Positions 15,918-23,858 of a DNA stretch of 64,000 nucleotides are shown here, piece after piece. Position 1 is the first letter of the stretch, and each line of letters begins with the position of its first letter. The notes beneath the pieces were generated by a model. That model was not told where the DNA came from. It made no database searches and saw only the letters and a list, made by a program, of their open reading frames with translations. A program made the translations under genes and the position numbers. The DNA comes from Fibrobacter succinogenes (lineage in GTDB: Bacteria > Fibrobacterota > Fibrobacteria > Fibrobacterales > Fibrobacteraceae). The stretch lies in the NCBI RefSeq assembly GCF_902779965.1, contig NZ_CACZDK010000006.1:62001-126000 (forward strand). Reading direction: 5' to 3'.

Positions 15918-17942
15918 ATGCAATTCAAAAAGTTACCAGTAATAACTGTTTCCGCAGTTTTGAGCTTTGTGGCTTGTTCTGATGATTCTAATCCAATGGA
16001 GAGCCCCGGCGGTGAATATGGCGGTGGTGTTTACAGTTCCAGCAGCGAATTTCTGGGCTTTGATCTCTCTAGCGCTGTTGTTCCTGGTGATGAACTTTCC
16101 AGTTCAAGTCTTGTAATTCCGGGCAATGATTTTTCTAGTTCTAGCGCCTTGAATCCCGATAATGGGTCGAGCTCTAGCGTTTTTATCCCGGGAGTTTCGA
16201 GTTCTAGTGTTGTAATTCCTGGTTTTTCGAGTTCGAGCGTTTTTAATCCAAATAACGGAACTTCTAGTTCCAGTGGTGCGAATTCTGGCGAAGACGAAAC
16301 TGATTTGGATGATGCTAGAACTTTGAACGGCACGCAGATCCTCCTGAAACTTGCTGGAACAACGGCAGCTGTCGAAAACAACAACGGTTGCGTCACGGTC
16401 GAAAACAAAAGCGCAACGATCACTTGCCCGGGCGCCTATTACGTGACTGGCGAATCGTCCGATTTCCAGGTTGTGGTGAATACTCCGGGTACCAATAAAG
16501 AAGGCAATACCGGCATTTATCTTTACAATGCGACTTTGAAGAGTTCCGACGCTCCGATTCTTGTGAAAAACGCTGACAAGGCTGTTATCCATTTGGTCAA
16601 GGGAACGACCAACGTTGTAGAAGATGGCAAGGGTAGCCATGTGTTTACTACGGTCAATGGCAAACAGGATACCGCAAAGGCAGCAATTTATTCTAAGGAT
16701 GATTTGAACATCAAGGGCGCTGGAAAGTTGACGGTTACTGCTAATTTCAAAAACGGTATTCAGTCCAGCAACGATCTTAAAATTAAGAACGGCGACATCA
16801 CTGTGGTGGCTAGCGATGACGGCATTAAGGGCAAGGGCAGCCTCGAAATTTCGGGCGGTACTTTGAACATTACTGCTAAGGCGGGTGACGGTCTCGAAAG
16901 TGACGAATGCGTGGAAGATAACAGAGGCGCCTTCAAGGACACGGTGGCCGGCAAGGGCTATGTCGAGATTTCTGGCGGCAACATCACCATCAAGGGACAC
17001 AAGAGCGGCATCAAGGCGGCCAACTACATTCTCGTAAGTGATTCTACCGAGGCTTCGACAATCAAGATTGAATCCCCGAACAAGGGTATCTCTGCCGAAA
17101 AGTACATCTATGTCAACGGCGGCACCATTGACGTGAAGTCGGATTCTTCCGCCATTCGTACCAACTGGCGCGTTTACATGAACGGCGGTGACGTGACCAT
17201 CTCGACAAAGAAGAAGGGCATCCATGCAGATTCTGCTTTGTACTTGAGAGGTTCTACGATCAACGTCGTTACATCTCTCGAAGCTATTGAGGCTTACGAA
17301 ATTTTTGCCGAGGGCGGCGTGACTTCTGTGTTTGCGACCAACGACGGCTGGAATGGCGGTGGCGGCCCCAAGAACAATAATAGCTCCATGGCTATGTTCA
17401 GCGAAAGCAGTGGCTATATCACCATCAGCGGCGGCTACCATTACATTAGCGTGAAGGGCAACATGGTTGACGGGTTAGATGCTAACGGCACTGCAAAGAT
17501 GACCGGTGGCGTGGTGATTGTTGAAATCACGGGCCAGAGCTACGAAAACGGCATGGGTGGCGGTGGCTTTAACTTCGGCGGCGGTGGCGGCTGGGGTGGA
17601 GGCGGCGGCATGGGCGGCTTCCCGGGCATGGGCGGTCAGCAAGGCGGAAACAATTGCGGCGCCTACAACTTTGCCGGTGGTCTCATCGATACCGATGACG
17701 GATTTACAATTACCGGCGGCGTTCTCCTCGCGTTTGGCAACTACACGATGGATGTTCCTGGGTGCACGGCAATGACCTACAACAGCAATAGCTACTACGG
17801 TTCCGACAAGGCAGCATTCAAGCCGACATACCAAGGCAATTATATACTTTACGGTGGCGAAGTGAAGTCTGTGGCTCAGGTGCAAACCAGTGGCATGAAG
17901 GAAATCAAGTTCCCGAATGGGACAAGCTACATGTACAAGTAA
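15918..17942 (+). CDS. Carbohydrate-binding beta-helix lipoprotein (Cthe_2159/DUF4353-like)
   Basis: A 674-residue surface lipoprotein. The signal peptide ends in a lipobox with Cys20 (LSFVAC). Residues ~30-125 are a Ser-rich linker of SSSS tracts alternating with VIPG/NPNNG words, a style common in Fibrobacter. The rest matches the layout of cellulose/pectin-binding beta-helix proteins of the Cthe_2159 type: repeated short strands such as AAIYSKDDLNIKGAGKLTV, GIQSSNDLKIKNGDITV and DDGIKGKGSLEISGGTLNI, and the late GYHYISVKGNMVDGLDANG block. A Gly-rich loop (residues ~545-580) is inserted. It probably helps cells adhere to plant polysaccharide; catalytic activity is not implied. It has a good AGGAG site and a downstream terminator. 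Confidence 0.85.
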   Translation: MQFKKLPVITVSAVLSFVACSDDSNPMESPGGEYGGGVYSSSSEFLGFDLSSAVVPGDELSSSSLVIPGNDFSSSSALNPDNGSSSSVFIPGVSSSSVVIPGFSSSSVFNPNNGTSSSSGANSGEDETDLDDARTLNGTQILLKLAGTTAAVENNNGCVTVENKSATITCPGAYYVTGESSDFQVVVNTPGTNKEGNTGIYLYNATLKSSDAPILVKNADKAVIHLVKGTTNVVEDGKGSHVFTTVNGKQDTAKAAIYSKDDLNIKGAGKLTVTANFKNGIQSSNDLKIKNGDITVVASDDGIKGKGSLEISGGTLNITAKAGDGLESDECVEDNRGAFKDTVAGKGYVEISGGNITIKGHKSGIKAANYILVSDSTEASTIKIESPNKGISAEKYIYVNGGTIDVKSDSSAIRTNWRVYMNGGDVTISTKKKGIHADSALYLRGSTINVVTSLEAIEAYEIFAEGGVTSVFATNDGWNGGGGPKNNNSSMAMFSESSGYITISGGYHYISVKGNMVDGLDANGTAKMTGGVVIVEITGQSYENGMGGGGFNFGGGGGWGGGGGMGGFPGMGGQQGGNNCGAYNFAGGLIDTDDGFTITGGVLLAFGNYTMDVPGCTAMTYNSNSYYGSDKAAFKPTYQGNYILYGGEVKSVAQVQTSGMKEIKFPNGTSYMYK

Positions 17943-17997
17943 TTACCTTGAAATCGGAATTGGATAATCGATATTCAATTCCGATCCAAAATTTAAT

Positions 17998-18031
17998 GCG
18001 GGCTGCATCGAGTGATGCGGCCTGTTTTTTT
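17998..18031 (+). terminator. Terminator after the carbohydrate-binding lipoprotein gene
   Basis: A GC-rich stem (GGCTGCATC with GATGCGGCC, 4-nt loop) followed by seven T residues. A second inverted repeat, ATCGGAATTG/CAATTCCGAT, lies just before it at 17953-17985. Confidence 0.75.
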
Positions 18032-18059
18032 GCAAGAAAGATTTTTGTTGTTTGACGAT

Positions 18060-18701
18060 TTAAATTCCGAGTGCTTTGATCCAATCAACGTCTGGCGTGA
18101 CGGTAAGCGTTTGCAGTCCGCAGGTGGCTGCAGCGGCAGTGTTCACGGCGCTATCGTCAAGAAAAATTGTTTCGGCGGGGGAGGCTCCGAGTTCACGAAT
18201 GGCGGTTTTAAAAATTTCGGGATTCGGTTTTTGCAGGTGCATTTCCTGACTCAAGAAAATGCGGTCGAAAAAGTCATCGAGCTTGTTGCCGTTTGCGTTG
18301 AACCAATTTTTGCAACAATATTCCCAATGCAGTTCGTTGGTGTTGCTCAAGAGCGAAACGCTTGCGACGCCTTCTGTTTTGCGCAGTTTGCAGAGCGCTT
18401 GCAGTTTGTGGTCGGCGATTCCGAGACAAATTGAATTCCAGGCTTCTTCGATATCGCGTGGCGTTGTTGGGGGCGCGGCGCATCTTGTGTTAGAACTCGA
18501 AACACACTTGCTTGCAACTTGCTCACAGAACTCAGCGCTCGTGACATACCCGAGCTGGTAATCTTCCATCAGCTTGTAAACAAAACCGCCCGGCTCAAGT
18601 TCAGCGGGCGGCAAACCGAGTGCGACAAAGCGTTCGTAAGCATTTTTCATGCGGATGTCCAAGAGGACTCCGCCCAAATCAAAAATGTAGTTCTTGAGCA
18701 T
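18060..18701 (-). CDS. HAD-superfamily hydrolase (subfamily IA)
   Basis: A 213-residue HAD phosphatase-like enzyme. The start MLKNYIFDLGGVLLD is chosen because residues upstream have no family match and a TATTTTTG promoter element sits 4 nt before this ATG. Motif I is FDLGGVLLD (nucleophile D8), motif II is SLLSNTNELHW, and motif III/IV is KPNPEIFKTAI followed by ETIFLDDSAVNTAAA. The third residue after the nucleophile is Gly rather than the second Asp of classic phosphatases, as in YihX-like members. A Ser/Thr-rich insert (about residues 75-90) sits in the cap region. Substrate unknown. Confidence 0.85.
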   Translation of the reverse strand: MLKNYIFDLGGVLLDIRMKNAYERFVALGLPPAELEPGGFVYKLMEDYQLGYVTSAEFCEQVASKCVSSSNTRCAAPPTTPRDIEEAWNSICLGIADHKLQALCKLRKTEGVASVSLLSNTNELHWEYCCKNWFNANGNKLDDFFDRIFLSQEMHLQKPNPEIFKTAIRELGASPAETIFLDDSAVNTAAAATCGLQTLTVTPDVDWIKALGI

Positions 18702-18705
18702 ATTG

Positions 18706-18713
18706 CAAAAATA
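18706..18713 (-). promoter_or_regulatory. TAnnTTTG promoter element, probable leaderless start of the HAD gene
   Basis: Minus-strand TATTTTTG ending 4 nt before the ATG at 18701, with no Shine-Dalgarno site between. Same arrangement as at 9640 and 54694. Confidence 0.45.
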
Positions 18714-18723
18714 GAAAAATGAA

Positions 18724-19521
18724 TTATGCTTGCTTTTCTTTAAATTCAAGTTGCGAAATTGTGGCAGCAACTGCCGAAACACCGCCGATAAAGGCGGCAA
18801 TGAACGCTCCGCAGAATAGATAAAGAGGCAATGAATACACGGCTCCGTTTGTAAAAGCAATGTATTTTAATTTGTGTGTTTCTTTGCGGCTTTCTTTAGG
18901 CGATAAACGCCAACGCTCGAAAGTGTAATCCATAAAACCGTAACCGAAATAGTAAGCGTTGATGATGAAAATTAATATGATTGCAGCGATGCTCCCGACT
19001 ACGGGTATAAAATTCAAGAGTAGGCAAAGTGCTGTTAAGATGAGTTGCTTGGCCGTGTTGCGAACTGCAATGCGGATGGCTCGCCAAATGTCGCGAATAG
19101 TCTGTTTCGTGTCGAATGGAAACTCTTTTCCGGTGAGAATCGTTTCAGTCCTTTCCGAAAGGAGCGTGTAAATAGGCGACATCAAAATGTTGACGATTGT
19201 TCCGCCGATGAAAATAAATAGCGCAAAGAAAACGATGGGGAGGATAATCTTGATGGCGACCATGCCTGCGTGGATCCAACCGTTCATGTTTTCGGTGCTG
19301 CGTTCGATGATGCCGTTAATCCAGTCGCCAATACCTATGCCCGAAAATACAAGTGCTATAACAACGATGATATTCAAGAGAACTGGAATCAGCAAATATC
19401 TAACGAGATGATTCGCCCAAATAAGGCGCAGCGCCTTGATATAAGAGGAAAAGCCTGTTTTGATTTGCTGTGATGTAGGAATGTTTGTTTTTGGCATATC
19501 GACTTTCTTTTGCGTGTTCAT
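18724..19521 (-). CDS. CysZ/EI24-family membrane protein
   Basis: A 265-residue inner-membrane protein of the EI24/CysZ family (sulfate uptake in CysZ; other members uncharacterised). The motif order fits: an N-terminal FSSYIKALRLIWANHLVRYLLIPVLLN, two hydrophobic helices, a P-I-Y-T-x-L-S-E-R-T-E element, then DIWRAIRIAVRNTAKQLILTALCLLLNFIPVVGSI and ending with NAYYFGYGFMDYTFERWRL. A downstream in-frame Met (MPKTN) is an alternative start. No cysteine biosynthesis gene is nearby, so the substrate is open. Confidence 0.75.
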   Translation of the reverse strand: MNTQKKVDMPKTNIPTSQQIKTGFSSYIKALRLIWANHLVRYLLIPVLLNIIVVIALVFSGIGIGDWINGIIERSTENMNGWIHAGMVAIKIILPIVFFALFIFIGGTIVNILMSPIYTLLSERTETILTGKEFPFDTKQTIRDIWRAIRIAVRNTAKQLILTALCLLLNFIPVVGSIAAIILIFIINAYYFGYGFMDYTFERWRLSPKESRKETHKLKYIAFTNGAVYSLPLYLFCGAFIAAFIGGVSAVAATISQLEFKEKQA

Positions 19522-19595
19522 AAAAAGTGTGCTGTAATTGCTCTTTACTGGAATTCGGTGTTGTTAATATAAAATTTTTATTCGCAATAAACGCG

Positions 19596-19622
19596 AAAAA
19601 GGCGGTATGCATGACCGCCTTT
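19596..19622 (-). terminator. Terminator downstream of the GH11 xylanase gene
   Basis: Stem AAAGGCGGT/ACCGCCTTT (9 bp, 7-nt loop) with a short T run on the minus strand, between the xylanase stop and the CysZ-like gene. Confidence 0.7.
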
Positions 19623-19675
19623 GATATTATCGGTGTGGGTTGACTTATGATATTGAAACTTTTTGCGTTGAAGCC

Positions 19676-20668
19676 TTATTTGGCAACAACTTTTTTCATG
19701 GCGCTTCCTTGCTTGACCATGTAGATGCCGGTACTATGGAACTTGTTCTTAATTGCCGCGCTTAAGCTAGAGCCTTGCGTGATGCTGACCGTTCCAAGCA
19801 ACTTGCCTTGCATATCGAAAACTTGTAAATTTTGATTTTGGGTTGCCGCAAATTTCGGAGCATGCAATGCTGTACTTGCTTCGCCGGTGTAGACTTTCGC
19901 GTAAGCGAAATCGATAGTGCCCGAGGCGTTTCCGTTTTCGGGGTATTGGCCGGCTTCGCCAAGGACCTTTGCTTCGTACATGGAATTGCCGAGTTCGAGT
20001 CCGAGACTCTTCCAGCCGTCAAAGTGCGCCGTGATATCAATGGTTCCGCAAGAACGCTTTGTTTTGCGAACGCTGAAATATTGCGTGAACGGCGTGTTGT
20101 CGCCTTCGATGGAGCCGCGCTGGACCTTGTCGACATAGACTTCGTAAGTGGCGCCGTCAACCGTGATAGTACCGCGCAGGCCGCATTCGTCGCAACCTTC
20201 GGTCGATTTACCGATCCAGTTCGGGCGATACGGACTCCAGTTATCGACGATATACCATTCGATGAGCGGATCCTGCGACCAGCCATAAACGCCGATGTAG
20301 GAGTAGGTCACGTTGGAGTAAGTTGAAAATTTGGGGTCGGTCAACTTGAAGTCTGCGAAAAGATGGCCGAGGTCAGTGTACTTGAGCCCGCTATTCATGC
20401 CGTAGCGGATTCCTTCGCGGCAAAGGTAGTCGTTCACGTTGCTGAATTCGCAGGAGAACGAACCGTCTGTGTAGAACGTGGCGGAATTGTCGCCGATGTC
20501 TGCCCACAATTCGTAATTGTAGTTCCCGATATCGTTGATGCCGTTGCTCGTGATGGTAATGCTTTCACCGCTGTGCGTTGCGGTGTTGCAAAAATCCTGA
20601 GCAAAAGCGCCCGTGGCGAAAACGCCAAACAGACCCAATGCGAAAAGGGTACGAAAACCAAACATCAT
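19676..20668 (-). CDS. Secreted GH11 endo-1,4-beta-xylanase with C-terminal sorting-type domain
   Basis: Hydrolyses internal beta-1,4 bonds of xylan outside the cell. In the 330-residue protein, residues 1-23 are a signal peptide ending AFA. Residues ~25-262 are the GH11 jelly roll, with YSYIGVYGWSQDPLIEWYIVDNW (nucleophile E137) and KVLGEAGQ (acid/base candidate E238, where the family has T-E-G-Y-Q). Residues ~268-330 form a C-terminal module (LQVFDMQGKLLGTVSI..SSLSAAI..GIYMVKQGSAMKKVV) of the kind that ends many secreted Fibrobacter and Bacteroidetes proteins and acts as a secretion/attachment signal. Several Cys in the catalytic domain could form disulfides. An AGGAG site precedes the ATG pair. 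Confidence 0.9.
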   Translation of the reverse strand: MMFGFRTLFALGLFGVFATGAFAQDFCNTATHSGESITITSNGINDIGNYNYELWADIGDNSATFYTDGSFSCEFSNVNDYLCREGIRYGMNSGLKYTDLGHLFADFKLTDPKFSTYSNVTYSYIGVYGWSQDPLIEWYIVDNWSPYRPNWIGKSTEGCDECGLRGTITVDGATYEVYVDKVQRGSIEGDNTPFTQYFSVRKTKRSCGTIDITAHFDGWKSLGLELGNSMYEAKVLGEAGQYPENGNASGTIDFAYAKVYTGEASTALHAPKFAATQNQNLQVFDMQGKLLGTVSITQGSSLSAAIKNKFHSTGIYMVKQGSAMKKVVAK

Positions 20669-20716
20669 ATACGCTCCTGTTATGCCCCAAAATTAACTTA
20701 AGGAACGGAGGGGTGG

Positions 20717-20905
20717 ATGGCTTTGTATGCGCTTAAATGGAAAAGTGTTGCAAGTGTTTTTATTCTGCGTTTACTTTTTGTCGTTTTGCTTGATGACTCG
20801 GTCGAGTTAATCTTGTCCTTGTTTTCAAAATTATTGTCTTTTTGTTCCATAGCTTTTGGGTGTTATTTTTTTTGTGTGTTCCTCTTTTATGTCAACAACA
20901 ATTAG
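20717..20905 (+). CDS. Possible small hydrophobic leader protein upstream of wzz
   Basis: A 62-residue frame, almost wholly hydrophobic, with a good GGAGG site 7 nt before its ATG and a stop 3 nt before the wzz ATG, so it would be coupled to wzz. No similarity recognised. It may be a small membrane protein, a remnant, or chance in AT-rich DNA. Confidence 0.25.
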   Translation: MALYALKWKSVASVFILRLLFVVLLDDSVELILSLFSKLLSFCSIAFGCYFFCVFLFYVNNN

Positions 20906-20908
20906 TTT

Positions 20909-21787
20909 ATGAAAATGCGAGACGTTGATTTTGTTGAAATCTGCCTGCAGATTCTGAACAATGACTTGAAGCATTTTAGGTTTGTTGCTGCTTTTGTCCT
21001 TATCCCAACCATTGTCGTCTTTGTTTTGTTTGTGTGGGTTGTGAATCCCAAGTATGCGGCTTCGGCGATTGTTGCCCCACCTGCTAATTCTCCGTCGATG
21101 GTGGAATTGTTGAGTGGTATGTTGGGCGGTTCTTCTAGTATGATTTCGTAGCAGGGCTTGTACGAGACTGGCAATGACGAAAAAGCGGTGTGGACGATTC
21201 TCAATTCTTGGGAGTTGCACTATATGGTCGTTGAGCGGTTTAACCTTGCGGAGCATTATGGGCTCAAAGGGAGAAAACGCGCCGACTTGCTCAATGAGTT
21301 TCGCAAAAATTTCGGTCTTAAGCGCAACAAGGAGGAAATGTTTTTTGTCTATTTCAAGGATGCGGATTCCAGGCTTGCGGTACAGATTGTGGAGTTCGTC
21401 CTTGAAAAGGCCGATTCGGTTTTCAACGCTTTCAAAACCAGGCAGGCTCGCCAGGCCAGTGCGTATCTCCAGTCCAGGCTAGATTCTTGCAAACATGTGC
21501 TCGATTCACTGGTCAGCGACTTTGTCAAATTCCAGGTGGTAAACGATGTTTACGAATCGAGTATGCAGTTCGATGCAACAATCAAGTATTTGAGCGGATT
21601 GCAGAACATTCGTGAAGAAGTGGACTTGGAGCTAAACTTCGAAAAGTTGGACCGTGGCGAGAGCAGCAAACGCTACCAGGAACTTTTAAAGAGGATGATG
21701 GGGGTGAATTCTGCTTTTGCTGGAACGCTCAATGGCATGCTCAGCGACATCGGTATCATAAAACTCCAAAAGTCTCCGCAATTTTAA
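20909..21787 (+). pseudogene. wzz-like chain-length determinant, interrupted by an in-frame TAG
   Basis: Wzz-type polysaccharide co-polymerase. The N-terminal part has the standard short cytosolic helix (VDFVEICLQILNNDLKHFR), one membrane helix, then the periplasmic start KYAASAIVAPP. An amber codon at 21149-21151 falls in the middle of the conserved periplasmic region, and the same frame continues at once with QGLYETGNDEKAVW and ~200 residues of coiled-coil periplasmic domain to a TAA at 21785. There is no frameshift. The second C-terminal membrane helix expected of Wzz is absent, so the 3' end may also be lost. It lies directly upstream of a similarly damaged wzy. Confidence 0.75.
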
Positions 21788-21790
21788 GGA

Positions 21791-23167
21791 GTGCGTGCGT
21801 TCCGAAGGCCTTGCTGGCAGTGTATGGACATGATGTTTGCTTGTCCTGAATCAAGCGTGATGTTTACGCTTGCCATTGCGACGGTCGTCATCGTTTCGAG
21901 ATTCAAGGAAGATTTCTTTCGACCATCGACCTTGTATTTTCTCGTACAGATGATTATGCTCGGCATATCGTATTTGCAGTTTTGGCCCATGATGTCGGAT
22001 TTTAACTATTCGACATGGCTAGTGTGGGGCGGCGGCATGTTCTGTTTTATGGCGGGATGTTTTTTGGTGGATTTTGCATGGCGTTCGTCCGGCGGTCCCC
22101 CGTTACAGAGTAAATTAAAGTTGCATGGCGAGTACGACTGGGTGTGCCATTTTTTCCTCAGTTTCTTGGCGTTCGCGTATTTCTTGGTGGGTGTTGTTGG
22201 CGTGATTGCTGTTGTGGGGAACTTGGTCCTCTTGACGGATAACCCATCGCGATGGCTCTCGGGTAAGGACTGCGAAGTGCTTAGATATGCGGACTTTTTT
22301 ACTTCGGGCGCAATGGTGGTTGGGCTTTTTGCGGTGGCTTCGTTCAAGTCGATAAACCCGGTGCGCTGGGTGCGCAATGCGTCACGATTTATGGTTGTGT
22401 TAACGATAGTGCTCTCGTTTATGACATACCCGAGCCGAGGTATCAATATGCTTTGCCTTGGCATGCTTGTAATTCAGTTCAACTATTTTCGCGGACGTTT
22501 TTCGTGGCGTTCGATTCCTGTAGCCATGGTTTTTATTTGTGTCTTCTTTGTGGTTGTCGGGTCGCTTAAAGGGCAGTACGGTTATTACGACATAACCAAT
22601 GAGTGAAAGGCGAAGGAGACGGCTTTGCTGTTGTATAAATATGTGGCGAACGATTACTGAAATCTTGATTATGCGTTTAATCGCACAAGCGATATTCCCG
22701 AACACGAATGGACGTATGGCATAGATGCATTCTTTGGAATCACGTATTTGATGCATATCGGAGACGGAATCCAACAAAGTTTTGGGTGGGATTCACCTTA
22801 TAATGAAAGCGTGGTGAAATGCACAGGGTTGAATACGATTCCGTACTTGTGGGACGCCTACAAGGATTTCGGACTTCCTGGAATATTCCTACTGCCATTT
22901 ACCTTTGGCATGCTCTTTACGTTCTCTTGTCATAGAATGGCTGTTGCCAAGACTCCGTTGACTCTTCTATTGACATCGACTTTTATGATGTGGATAATCC
23001 TGTGGAACTTTACTACGGGGTATAAGCAAAGTATGTATTGGGTGTGGATGTTCTTTTTCTTCTTTGTGTGCACCGTCAGCAGTGGCCGCCCTGTTTTGCT
23101 GAAGGCTCACGAAGTTAACCTATACGCAATTTCGTCGCAAAACGAGCGCGACTGCAACGACTGTTGA
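21791..23167 (+). pseudogene. wzy-like O-antigen/oligosaccharide polymerase with two in-frame TGA codons
   Basis: Polytopic polysaccharide polymerase (about ten hydrophobic segments; motifs such as LSFMTYPSRGINMLCL and LLPFTFGMLFTF). The frame is interrupted by TGA at 22604-22606 and again about 51 nt later (22658-22660), then runs on without frameshift through IPEHEWTYGIDAFFGITYL to the stop at 23165. Joined, the product would be ~450 residues, normal for the family. The start is uncertain: a GTG overlapping AAGGAG at 21791, or ATG at 21824/21830. No glycosyltransferases remain nearby, which suggests the rest of the polysaccharide locus was lost. Confidence 0.7.
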
Positions 23168-23297
23168 GTTCGTTCTGTGGCAAGAGCCAAAGGTAGGACC
23201 TCCTTCGGATTCTACAGCGGCAATTGATTCTGGGGTTGTTTTGTGAAATTGCTTACCTTTTGGATTGCCGCCGAGTCTTCCTTTGGATTTGTCTCCG

Positions 23298-23576
23298 TTA
23301 TGCTGCTAATGTTGAATTGATTTCGGGAGAGCGGCTAGTTCGAATCCGTCCTGATAGAATTAGATATTGCCGTAGGTAACGGAAATAATCGCGACGGAAA
23401 TTATCGTATGTTTTGGAATCGCTCGGCGTGCTGGGAACCACGATGGTTTTATTTGCGCCCTTCGCCTTGTGACGAATGATGACGTGTTTACCGTGGCGGA
23501 CGATTTCCCATTGGCCAGAATGGATCAGGTTTTGAACGAAATCGCGGATGTTTTTATCGCTAGAAATATAAGGCAT
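23298..23576 (-). CDS. HicA-like mRNA interferase toxin, orphan
   Basis: A 92-residue protein with the HicA/dsRBD-like pattern: helix, then G-x-W-E-I-V-R-H-G-K-H (catalytic His candidate H31), a strand VIIRHKAKG, a VVPSTPSD turn and a final helix NFRRDYFRYLRQ. HicA proteins cleave mRNA and are normally paired with HicB; no HicB-like gene is next to it. The C-terminal ~20 residues are polar and probably outside the fold. It may be a stand-alone RNA-binding protein or a toxin that lost its antitoxin. Confidence 0.55.
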   Translation of the reverse strand: MPYISSDKNIRDFVQNLIHSGQWEIVRHGKHVIIRHKAKGANKTIVVPSTPSDSKTYDNFRRDYFRYLRQYLILSGRIRTSRSPEINSTLAA

Positions 23577-23715
23577 GTAGACCTCCTGGGTTGAACGCCT
23601 GGGAAATGCGAAAATCGTGCCAAAAGAAAAAATGATGAAATAAAACGAATTTTAAATGGTTACTGCTAAAAAATAACTGCGCTGAAATTACAATTGAGAA
23701 AAAATTTTCGTATTA

Positions 23716-23735
23716 TAAGAAAAAATATTCTTATT
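23716..23735. promoter_or_regulatory. Inverted repeat upstream of the sigma-54 promoter, possible activator site
   Basis: ATAAGAA (23716-23722) and TTCTTAT (23729-23735) form 7-bp arms with a 6-bp spacer, about 60-80 bp before the -24 element. Position and symmetry suit an enhancer-binding protein, but the sequence is AT-rich and symmetry could be chance. Confidence 0.35.
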
Positions 23736-23795
23736 TTAATTGCTTGTGCTGTGGGAAATTATTTGATTTTGATAAAAAAACTTATTTTGTTTTGT

Positions 23796-23810
23796 TGGCA
23801 TGAGTTTTGC
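23796..23810 (+). promoter_or_regulatory. Sigma-54 (-24/-12) promoter of the defence operon
   Basis: TGGCAT-N5-TTGC: the GG at 23797-23798 and the GC at 23809-23810 have exactly the 10-bp separation required for RpoN, and 9 of the 10 consensus positions of TGGCAC-N5-TTGC match. It lies 48 bp before the first gene, placing the transcript start near 23822 and leaving room for the AGAGGAG ribosome site. The last gene of the operon encodes a sigma-54 activator. Confidence 0.8.
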
Positions 23811-23858
23811 GAATGAAAGAAGGTATTTTTAACTGCAACAAAAAGAGGAGTTGTTATT

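Noticed and set aside
21149-22660. Recoded stop codons (TAG/TGA read as sense)
   Set aside because: No selenocysteine or pyrrolysine element is visible, all other genes in the window use TAG and TGA as normal stops, and the missing wzz C-terminus indicates decay. Kept only as an alternative.
23318-23350. GTTCGAATCC-like tRNA T-loop
   Set aside because: Neighbouring bases do not form a T stem, no acceptor, D or anticodon arms are found, and the site lies in the HicA-like coding region.
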